NCBI GenBank assembly: GCA_027028805.1
Contig: JALVHX010000061.1
Coordinates: 1 to 5,486, forward strand
Reading direction: 5' to 3'
Source: Desulfurococcales archaeon
GTDB lineage: Archaea; Thermoproteota; Thermoprotei_A; Sulfolobales; Desulfurococcaceae
DNA length: 5,486 nt
Shown: in pieces, positions 1 to 5,474 of the stretch
Numbering within the stretch: the first letter of the stretch is position 1
Layout of the letters: every line of letters begins with the position of its first letter
Position numbers and translations under genes: made by a program
The notes under the pieces: model-generated
Told to the model about the DNA's origin: nothing
Database searches by the model: none
Seen by the model: the letters and a program-made list of their open reading frames with translations, nothing else

Positions 1-273
1 GATCTAGAATACGGCGTGCTACGCGAGATAGGCGTTGTTGGAGAGGAGACGCCTGTTGTAACAACGATCCATGACCTACAGCTCGTCGACAAGGTTCCCC
101 GGGAGCCCCACGACCTGACCGTGGATATAGCCGCCACGCCTAGGCGGCTATACGTGTTCGAGCCGAGGCCCCCCAAGCCGAGGGGAGTGTACTGGGAGCG
201 TCTGGGAGATAAGGCGGAGCTGGGCGTGATAAGGGAGCTTAGAGAAATACTTTCCAGGGACGCGGAGACATAG
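1..273 (+). CDS. 5-formyltetrahydrofolate cyclo-ligase (MTHFS family), C-terminal part, 5' end outside window
   Basis: This is the last 90 codons of a gene that is open to the left edge and ends in TAG at 271-273. Family knowledge: the enzyme uses ATP to turn 5-formyltetrahydrofolate into 5,10-methenyltetrahydrofolate in the cytoplasm. In archaea the true substrate may be folate or another pterin. Visible evidence: the opening residues DLEYGVLRE match the stretch just after the family's glycine-rich G-K-G-x-G-Y loop, which must lie just upstream. Next come TTIHDLQLVD and then VPREPHDLTVDIAATPRRLYV, the characteristic C-terminal block (family pattern: V-H-D-x-Q, P-x-E-P-x-D, T-P). The tail PRGVYWERL followed by a short helix is also typical of archaeal members. 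A GTG at position 16 is internal and not a credible start, because the preceding codons already fit the family. It is convergent with the minus-strand operon and shows no functional link to it. Confidence 0.85.
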   Translation, partial: DLEYGVLREIGVVGEETPVVTTIHDLQLVDKVPREPHDLTVDIAATPRRLYVFEPRPPKPRGVYWERLGDKAELGVIRELREILSRDAET

Positions 274-274
274 T

Positions 275-294
275 TTCGGAGAAATTCGGAGAAA
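275..294. repeat. Perfect tandem 10-bp repeat, two units
   Basis: TTCGGAGAAA occurs at 275-284 and again at 285-294, directly after the stop codon of the plus-strand gene. It lies in the 56-bp convergent gap. It may be slippage-derived or part of the termination region; no function can be assigned. Confidence 0.6.
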
Positions 295-316
295 AAGGTG
301 TTATATATAAAACTAT
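286..316 (-). terminator. Probable T-rich termination region for the minus-strand operon
   Basis: Read on the minus strand, the sequence just after the stop codon of the last operon gene runs through GTTTTATATATAAC and then CCTTTTTCTCC (T5 at 292-296). Archaeal RNA polymerase commonly terminates at short T-runs without a strong hairpin, and none is visible here. The assignment rests on position and T content only. The same A/T core (TTATATATAAA, 301-311) would also read as a TATA box on the plus strand, so the element is ambiguous. Confidence 0.4.
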
Positions 317-329
317 TATTGTTCCGCGC

Positions 330-1712
330 CTAGATGCCGCCGACAGTCTCCTCTTCCTCTAGGGCTTCGACGGCGGCGTAGTATTTCCAATACGCCTTAT
401 AGAGTCTCCGGAACTCTATGCCGTCCTTGACGGCTAGTATGTATATTATTATCGATGGTATGGCCAGCAGGCCGAGCAGTAACCAGTCGTTCATCGGTAT
501 CGGTTTCGGCACTGGCTGTCCCGTCGCCATCATCGCTATCTGTGGCGTAAACCTGTTGATGTTGAATATGATTATCGATACCATTAGCCACGCGGTGGCG
601 AAGTTCATGGCTGTGTAGTAGTTGGGGCCGAGCATGAGGCCGGGTATGCGGCGCTTAGTGAACGGTGGGAACAGGTTGCTTCCCATGAAGCCGGCCTGGT
701 CCTCGATCACGTGCATCCAGTATCCCAGCATGGCGGCGAGGGTTAGTTGCCATGCGTGGGGGAACCCTATCGCTAACAGTATAGGTAGCAGTAGTAGCGC
801 GAACACTATGCCGCCGGTGAAGCTGTGGCTGAAGCCCCTGTGCCATGGTATGAAGACTTCCTCGACAACCTCTCTGCCGTCCTTTAGCTTTATCTTGTGA
901 TATCCCACCTCGGGGCCGCTGAACGCGTCTATCACCGTCGGCCTCGGATATACTTTCACGAACGGATACCTTGTCTGTCTCTCGCCGACGCGCCTGTACT
1001 CGGGGACATCGGTTCCCTTTATCGGGGCGCCGCCCGTAGTCACCAATGGGCCCATGTATACCTTTATGCTTCTGTTGGGGCTGTCATAGTATACGAGGTA
1101 GCGGCGGTATACGTCGCCGGCCATTCTTATGTTGTGGAGCTTAATGGTTATCATCCTGTCCTTCTCATACGCCTCGTCTATAGCCTTGGCCACCATGTCC
1201 GCTATATACTGGGGATGCGGCGCATCGGATACCACGAACTTTATGCCCTTGTCATCGATATCCGGGTAGCCGGGCACGTAGAGGGTGTCGCCAGGCTTTA
1301 TGTCGCCGTGTATCTTCAGGAGCCTCTTATAGTCCTCCTTTATCGCCTCAACCCTGATCTCTCCCGTCGCGTCGCGGATCTTGAACACTATCCTTTCTTC
1401 CTCATCGCTTTTCTCAATAACCTCTGTGACGCGGCCGCGGATAGCGTAGAGCTGGTAACGTTTATCGCTCGTAATATCCTTGATCGATATATAGCTGGGA
1501 GCTATCTTCGCCTTAGGATCCCAGGGCGCGGGGTCGACCTCGTAGTCGCGTTTCCACAGGAACCTCTTGAACTTGAAGTCGAGGAAATCGGGGAGGTAGC
1601 CGAACGCCCCTGTTATCACCGGCAACAATATCCCTATCCTTATATCGTATAACAGCTCCGGGAAGAACGTCGCCATGGCGACGCCGGATAAATAGTGGGT
1701 CCAGCCCCTCAT
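330..1712 (-). CDS. YdjM/DUF457-type membrane-bound putative metal-dependent hydrolase with inserted OB-fold domain
   Basis: A 460-residue polytopic protein, last gene of the three-gene operon. The two ends resemble the YdjM (COG1988/DUF457) family. An N-terminal block has WTHYLSG (His6), hydrophobic segments up to about 40, and PDFLD (Asp42, Asp45). A second block has HRGFSHS (His291, His296), then HVIED (His334, Asp338), then NLFPPFTKRR. These His/Asp residues are the likely metal ligands. Further membrane segments lie near 298-316, 319-335, 367-385 and 409-428, with a charged C-terminal tail. Ordinary relatives are about half this length. The extra 230 or so residues (about 50-288) are a soluble insertion whose first part (about 76-165) looks like an OB-fold, with the hairpin RDATGEIRVEAI as in the operon's first protein. 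Basic residues flanking the insert suggest it is cytoplasmic. The start is supported by AGGTG seven bases upstream. Family assignment is fairly sure; the reaction and substrate are unknown even for YdjM. Confidence 0.78.
   Translation of the reverse strand: MRGWTHYLSGVAMATFFPELLYDIRIGILLPVITGAFGYLPDFLDFKFKRFLWKRDYEVDPAPWDPKAKIAPSYISIKDITSDKRYQLYAIRGRVTEVIEKSDEEERIVFKIRDATGEIRVEAIKEDYKRLLKIHGDIKPGDTLYVPGYPDIDDKGIKFVVSDAPHPQYIADMVAKAIDEAYEKDRMITIKLHNIRMAGDVYRRYLVYYDSPNRSIKVYMGPLVTTGGAPIKGTDVPEYRRVGERQTRYPFVKVYPRPTVIDAFSGPEVGYHKIKLKDGREVVEEVFIPWHRGFSHSFTGGIVFALLLLPILLAIGFPHAWQLTLAAMLGYWMHVIEDQAGFMGSNLFPPFTKRRIPGLMLGPNYYTAMNFATAWLMVSIIIFNINRFTPQIAMMATGQPVPKPIPMNDWLLLGLLAIPSIIIYILAVKDGIEFRRLYKAYWKYYAAVEALEEEETVGGI
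1218..1487 (-). other. OB-fold-like domain inserted in the YdjM-type protein
   Basis: Residues about 76-165 of the protein encoded at 330-1712. They contain a first strand pair (YQLYAIRGRVTEVIE), an acidic turn, the hairpin IVFKIRDATGEIRVEAI, a helix (EDYKRLLKIHG), then GDTLYVPGYPDIDDKGIKFVV. This is the strand order and the D-x-T-G-x-I-x-V turn typical of OB-folds of the tRNA-anti/BOF kind. No profile search was possible. Confidence 0.6.
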
Positions 1713-1719
1713 TTCAACC

Positions 1720-1724
1720 CACCT
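1720..1724 (-). promoter_or_regulatory. Ribosome binding site for the YdjM-type gene
   Basis: Minus-strand AGGTG complements the archaeal 16S tail and ends seven bases before the ATG at 1712. The same seven-base spacing fits the other two genes of the operon, which supports this start. Confidence 0.65.
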
Positions 1725-1749
1725 GTCTAACTATACCCGTGCCCCCTTA

Positions 1750-3081
1750 TTATAGTGTGGGAGTGAGACCCAGCAGTGATAGCAATGCACCCGTGTAACC
1801 GGTCATCGAGACCACCACGGGGAAGATGAGTCCTCCGAGACAATAGCTTCTACGAGTATTGAAGACTACCGCGGTAAGACCTATGAGCGTGGCCACCGCC
1901 AGCACCACTATACCCATGAAGCCCGTCAGTATATAGGATATGAGCACCAGGAGCACCGCGACAGCATAGCTCAGCTTGACATAGTTGTAGTGCGTCAACA
2001 CCCTCGCCAACAGCTTCGACATATAGATGGTCGCTATCATCGCTATGCCCGCCGCCAACAATATGGCGCCGACGCCATAGTAGTACTCGACCCAGGTCTT
2101 GGGCTGATAGATCGATGAGACAAGCCATGCGCCGGCTCCACGGGTCAGCGTGGTGGTGGGCACGAATAGGAGGAAGAATGCTCCAACATAGTATAGGACG
2201 CGGTTCGCTCCCTGGCTCACAATGAACACGTCGTCTCCTCTACTGCTCGCCATGTGTCCTGCGACGAGGGCGCCCATTCCACCGGTTACGATCGGGAAGA
2301 AAGCGGCTATGCTTCCGCCGAACGCGCCGCTCGCGATGCCGTTTAATATGCCGTAGGGCCTGGCCTCGACCTTGTCCTCTGTATGCTGGAGCGGTACAAG
2401 GGTCTTGGATAATATGTTCTGTATAACCCATGGCATGCCGAAGAACCCTATGAACATCGGCGTCAGCCTGACATAGGCGAACCTGGCCGCGACGAGCCCC
2501 GTGTTCATAACGATGAATCCCAGTAGGCCGGCCGTGAAGAACACGAACATCCCGCCCAGAACCTGGCTCCACGCCACGAGGAGGCGGCGTAGCGGCGTCT
2601 TCTCCCTGTCTCCCTGCTTCGGCCACTCGCTCATGAACATGAATATCACTATCGCTATCAGCACCCACATAATGTATGGGCTGAACAGCGAGTACACTGG
2701 GTTAACTATGTAGGGCACAATGGTTACTCCGGCCGTCACCAGTATTATCGTCCCACCTATGGCTCCGAGGAGGACTAGCCATACAGCCTCATGGCCCCTG
2801 CCCAGCACGAGGTATCGCTGTGTAGGGAACAGCATCAGTATGAATGACTCGTCGGCAACGCTCAGGTATACCGTGGGTAGCGAGCTCAGATAGACGAAGC
2901 CGACGAGGGCTCCCAGAGCGAAGAAGGGGAACGCCTGCACCGGCATAATAGTGGCTACCGGTGCGACAACAGCTATCAACGCTAATATATTATATATGTG
3001 GAAGCCCGGTATCCATGACAAGAATACTCCGAACGCCGTCCCTATCAGGGTCCATATAAGCACACTAACCGGGTCGAGCAC
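1750..3081 (-). CDS. TctA-like (COG1784-type) polytopic membrane protein, putative transporter permease
   Basis: A protein of about 443-445 residues, hydrophobic throughout, with roughly 10-11 membrane segments. It resembles the archaeal branch of the tripartite tricarboxylate transporter TctA permeases (COG1784). Residue numbers count from the ATG at 3087. The first half has G-x3-G with WIPGFH (25-30). The second half repeats the theme with GAFGGS (254-259), FFPIVTGG (263-270), AGHMASSRG and VSQGANRVLYY, and the end carries TRRSYCLGG (411-419). This two-half glycine/proline layout is typical of TctA proteins. No TctB-like small membrane protein or TctC-like binding protein is in the operon; a tandem OB-fold protein is encoded upstream instead. 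The substrate is unknown and transport itself is an inference. The start is taken as GTG at 3081, because GGAGGTG lies seven bases before it, as in the neighbours. The ATG at 3087 would sit one base from that site and would add two residues. Confidence 0.8.
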   Translation of the reverse strand: MLDPVSVLIWTLIGTAFGVFLSWIPGFHIYNILALIAVVAPVATIMPVQAFPFFALGALVGFVYLSSLPTVYLSVADESFILMLFPTQRYLVLGRGHEAVWLVLLGAIGGTIILVTAGVTIVPYIVNPVYSLFSPYIMWVLIAIVIFMFMSEWPKQGDREKTPLRRLLVAWSQVLGGMFVFFTAGLLGFIVMNTGLVAARFAYVRLTPMFIGFFGMPWVIQNILSKTLVPLQHTEDKVEARPYGILNGIASGAFGGSIAAFFPIVTGGMGALVAGHMASSRGDDVFIVSQGANRVLYYVGAFFLLFVPTTTLTRGAGAWLVSSIYQPKTWVEYYYGVGAILLAAGIAMIATIYMSKLLARVLTHYNYVKLSYAVAVLLVLISYILTGFMGIVVLAVATLIGLTAVVFNTRRSYCLGGLIFPVVVSMTGYTGALLSLLGLTPTL

Positions 3082-3088
3082 TCCCATA

Positions 3089-3095
3089 CACCTCC
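3089..3095 (-). promoter_or_regulatory. Strong Shine-Dalgarno site that decides the start of the TctA-like gene
   Basis: GGAGGTG on the minus strand is a full match to the archaeal 16S tail. It ends one base before the ATG at 3087 but seven bases before the GTG at 3081. Because the other two operon genes also have seven bases between this point of the site and the start, the GTG is the better start. Confidence 0.65.
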
Positions 3096-3117
3096 GCTAT
3101 ACCTTATCTCCCACCCG

Positions 3118-5343
3118 CTAGCGCCTATCAACGGTGCTGATCATTAATCCGGGAACCATGAGGCCTGGCGGGAGTGTTGGAAGACCCTCTCCCTCGCCCG
3201 GCACCTGGTAGTCGCCGGGCTTGACGCCGTCGGGTGTATATGGTATTATCTCCAGCTGTCCACCATAGACATCTATGTAGCCCGCCACAACTATCTCCTG
3301 GCCATTATTGATCCTCTGCTTAACGTCGTCTGGGAGGGCGCTGTATACGCTCCAGGGCATGAACACCTTTATCGTTCCCGTGCCATCGTTTAGTGTGAAC
3401 AAGACATAGCTGTTCTGCCTAACCGTCACTGACTCGGGTGTTCCGCGGAGAGCGACTATGTAGCCCTCTATACTGGATGAGACATCGCTCACCTGGAGCA
3501 GTGGCGCAGGCCTCCCCTGTATGACCTCGAAGTCCTCGACCTGCAGGCTCCCTCCCTCCACCTTTCCTATCAACAACAGCCTTGATCCCGTGGCCGATGT
3601 GAACGGGTTGAGCCGCTTAAACACGTCGCCTGGTATAGCCGCGGTGGCCGACGCGCCGTCACCATATATCTTTACATAGTATTTGCCGCCCGTATACCTC
3701 TCTATCTCCCCGAGAACCGCCTGCACGCTCACATAGCTCCCCTCATAGTTACTCAGCTGGCTCAACGGGACTGTGCGGGGCCTCGGCTTAGGCATCGTGG
3801 GGACAGGCTTGCCTTCTCCGGGAGCCTGGAAGCTGTAGGGCTTGACGCCGTCGGCTGTATAGACCACTATCTCCAGCTCGCTCCCATAGAGGTCTACGTA
3901 GCCAGCTATCGCCACCTTGCTCCCATTAGTTGTGACCAGGTTCTTGGCGTCAGGGGACAGGTGGCTGAAGGTACTGCTAGGCATAAACACCTTTATAGCG
4001 TCACCGTTGTCGTCGACGAGGGTGAACGTATGATGGCCTCCCGCACCCCCCGCCACGCCGTGGCAGTAGTTACAGAGGCTTCCACCATAATCCACCGTAG
4101 CCGGCGCGCCCGCCTGCTGGCTCAGCACAACAGTGCCCTTGACGACGACGGTGTATCCGCGCAACGACTCGTTGATCGCTGATACCGGGAGAACCGGGGA
4201 TGGATACGGGCTGTTCTGCATCATCGTTATAACCGCTATCGTGCCATCGCTACACGCCTGGCCTATTATCGTCATGTTGGAGCCTGTTCCGTTGTAGAAT
4301 GGGTTTATGAGCTGTCTCGTGAGGCTCGACGAGAGTATGGCCTGCGCCTTCCCCGTGTAATCATATATGTCTATCCAGTAGAAGCCGCTGTTATAGCTCA
4401 TCGCCCCTAGCACCGCGTTGACGCGGACAATGTCTCCCACATGGCTTCTCAGCATATCCAGGGTGATGGTCTCGTTGGCGGCGAGCGCCTCAACCTCTAT
4501 GTCGTCGAGGCTTCCGGGAACGATCTCGGGGCTGACGCCCCTGTATAGATACACTATGCCCCTCACGGTGACCGGCGCGCCCACTATAAGGGCCTTGTCT
4601 ATCTCATCGAACCTCGGGTTAGGCTTAAACATTGTTCCCTCAAGGCTTCCGCCGAGGTAGCGGAGGATATTGGGCACCAGAACCGTTACTGTGCCCTCCT
4701 CCGTTGACAGCTCCAGGAGTATGCCCGTGGTCACGTCGCGGCGGCTCACTATTATGCCTGAGGCCTCCACGTATTCACCATCCATGTCTATGGAGAGATA
4801 ACCCACCTTCCTAGGCTCCCTGGAGGTGGCGCGCTCTATCTTGAGCGTGTCCAGGGACTGGAGGATGCCGTAGGTATACGTCTCCCTAACCCTTATCTGG
4901 ACCTCGGCCTTGACATGGTCTCCCAGGAAAGGCACCTTCCCCGATGCAAGGGCTTGGCGGGCAAGGGGGTCATAGATATATATGTTTAATTGACCGGTGC
5001 CGTCGTCAACCGTGAACCTTACACTATACCTGCCTTGTTGAGCGTTCACCGTCGGTATCCATGTAACATTGCCCTCAACCACTACTGTGGCGTAGTTGAG
5101 TAGATAGTTTCCGTATAGATCATTGATGGATGCCTTTATCACTGGCGCCTGTGTCGCGAGCGCATAAATCGTCACCAAGCCGATCAACACGAAGGCTATC
5201 GATAAAACCTTCAGCTTAGATACATCAATAACCCTCATCGGCTTTATCCCGTGATAATAGAGCTCATACTCTATATCGACTAGGGGAAACTTCTTCAGCT
5301 CTTCAGGAACCTTCTTTTTCTCATCGCCCGGAGACGAGGACAT
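3118..5343 (-). CDS. Membrane-anchored extracytoplasmic protein with about six tandem OB-fold-like domains and a CXXCH motif
   Basis: A 741-residue protein, first gene of the operon, with no recognised named family. A basic, cytoplasmic N-terminus is followed by one membrane helix at about 46-66; the rest is predicted outside. OB-like units lie at about 81-175, 181-285, 294-375, 386-497, 526-609 and 615-703. Their hairpins are of the form VDDGTGQLNIYIYD, VDDNGDAIKVFMP and LNDGTGTIKVFMP. Units 3-4 and 5-6 form a duplicated two-domain module (294-517 and 525-725), each closed by a Pro-rich linker (PGEGKPVPTMP, PGEGEGLPTLP). An insertion in unit 4 carries CNYCH (424-428) and His437-His438. Six N-glycosylation sequons (Asn92, 290, 351, 356, 391, 473) fit surface exposure. 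OB-folds bind nucleic acid, oligosaccharide, metal or protein, so no ligand can be named. The start ATG follows GGGATGATCC at normal spacing. The position ahead of a TctA-like gene suggests a receptor or scaffold role (inference). Confidence 0.75.
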   Translation of the reverse strand: MSSSPGDEKKKVPEELKKFPLVDIEYELYYHGIKPMRVIDVSKLKVLSIAFVLIGLVTIYALATQAPVIKASINDLYGNYLLNYATVVVEGNVTWIPTVNAQQGRYSVRFTVDDGTGQLNIYIYDPLARQALASGKVPFLGDHVKAEVQIRVRETYTYGILQSLDTLKIERATSREPRKVGYLSIDMDGEYVEASGIIVSRRDVTTGILLELSTEEGTVTVLVPNILRYLGGSLEGTMFKPNPRFDEIDKALIVGAPVTVRGIVYLYRGVSPEIVPGSLDDIEVEALAANETITLDMLRSHVGDIVRVNAVLGAMSYNSGFYWIDIYDYTGKAQAILSSSLTRQLINPFYNGTGSNMTIIGQACSDGTIAVITMMQNSPYPSPVLPVSAINESLRGYTVVVKGTVVLSQQAGAPATVDYGGSLCNYCHGVAGGAGGHHTFTLVDDNGDAIKVFMPSSTFSHLSPDAKNLVTTNGSKVAIAGYVDLYGSELEIVVYTADGVKPYSFQAPGEGKPVPTMPKPRPRTVPLSQLSNYEGSYVSVQAVLGEIERYTGGKYYVKIYGDGASATAAIPGDVFKRLNPFTSATGSRLLLIGKVEGGSLQVEDFEVIQGRPAPLLQVSDVSSSIEGYIVALRGTPESVTVRQNSYVLFTLNDGTGTIKVFMPWSVYSALPDDVKQRINNGQEIVVAGYIDVYGGQLEIIPYTPDGVKPGDYQVPGEGEGLPTLPPGLMVPGLMISTVDRR
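3169..3771 (-). repeat. Duplicated two-OB module, copy 2 (residues 525-725)
   Basis: It aligns with the copy at 3793-4464: VPLSQLSNYEGSYVSVQAVL against ITLDMLRSHVGDIVRVNAVL, and KVFMPWSVYSALPDDVKQ against KVFMPSSTFSHLSPDAKN. VAGYIDVYGGQLEIIPYT aligns with IAGYVDLYGSELEIVVYT. This copy lacks the CXXCH insertion. At DNA level 17 identical bases (GGGCTTGACGCCGTCGG on the plus strand) lie at 3217-3233 and 3838-3854. Confidence 0.8.
3793..4464 (-). repeat. Duplicated two-OB module, copy 1 (residues 294-517), with CXXCH insertion
   Basis: The partner of the module at 3169-3771. It is longer because of an insertion of roughly 20-25 residues (about 410-436) between the first and second strands of its second OB unit. 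The rest aligns almost without gaps, including the closing YTADGVKP and the Pro-rich linker. Confidence 0.8.
4060..4074 (-). other. CXXCH motif (C-N-Y-C-H), candidate haem c or metal site
   Basis: The codons give Cys424-Asn-Tyr-Cys427-His428, followed nine residues later by His437-His438. CXXCH is the covalent attachment motif of c-type cytochromes, and the site is predicted to lie outside the membrane where that chemistry happens. The only other cysteine in the protein is Cys364. A zinc or copper site built from the two Cys and the His residues, or a disulfide, is an alternative. Confidence 0.5.
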
Positions 5344-5346
5344 ACC

Positions 5347-5356
5347 GGATCATCCC
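5347..5356 (-). promoter_or_regulatory. Ribosome binding site for the OB-fold array gene
   Basis: Minus-strand GGGATGATCC matches the extended archaeal site GGAGGTGATCC at its TGATCC end with a weaker 5' part. Aligned this way, the spacing to the ATG at 5343 is the same as in the two downstream genes. Confidence 0.5.
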
Positions 5357-5400
5357 GCACTGTCCACTAAGCCTTTAAGCTAGAAGGATGCCGGGTATAC

Positions 5401-5413
5401 CTTATATTTTTAG
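5401..5413 (-). promoter_or_regulatory. TATA-like box, probable promoter of the three-gene operon
   Basis: On the minus strand the sequence is CTAAAAATATAAG, an A/T island in a GC-rich stretch, about 60 bases before the first start codon. The usual archaeal spacing puts the transcription start near 5378-5382, leaving a leader of about 35-40 bases that includes the ribosome binding site. Read on the plus strand it is CTTATATTTTTAG, so promoter activity toward the right edge cannot be excluded. Confidence 0.5.
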
Positions 5414-5435
5414 CCGGCCAACCAGGGCACCACGT

Positions 5436-5454
5436 TGTTCCGGGGCCCGGAACA
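5436..5454. promoter_or_regulatory. Perfect 19-bp palindrome upstream of the operon promoter, possible operator
   Basis: TGTTCCGGG-G-CCCGGAACA has nine-base arms around a single central base, ending about 23 bp upstream of the TATA-like box as seen by the operon. A one-base centre suits a dimeric protein site better than an RNA hairpin. In archaea, sites upstream of TATA are often activator sites. The GC-rich setting makes chance a real alternative. Confidence 0.35.
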
Positions 5455-5474
5455 GGGCTATACCGGGACAGGGC
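5447..5474. repeat. 12-bp direct repeat with one mismatch, period 16
   Basis: CCGGAACAGGGC at 5447-5458 and CCGGGACAGGGC at 5463-5474 differ at one base and are separated by TATA. The first unit overlaps the right arm of the palindrome. The array may continue past the window edge. Confidence 0.45.

Noticed and set aside
897..1652. A 251-codon open frame on the plus strand opposite the YdjM-type gene
   Set aside because: It lies wholly opposite a gene with clear family motifs, and its composition (many His, Tyr, Arg and Val) is what the complement of that gene gives. No ribosome site or family motif was seen.
1745..1756. TATA-like string on the minus strand at the end of the TctA-like gene as an internal promoter
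   Set aside because: It overlaps the stop codon, is short and weak, and the 37-bp gap with a good ribosome site is explained by operon read-through.
2240..2668. A 142-codon minus-strand frame overlapping the TctA-like gene
   Set aside because: Out-of-frame shadow of a polytopic membrane protein with strong family motifs; the product is rich in Arg, Gly and His without any domain pattern.
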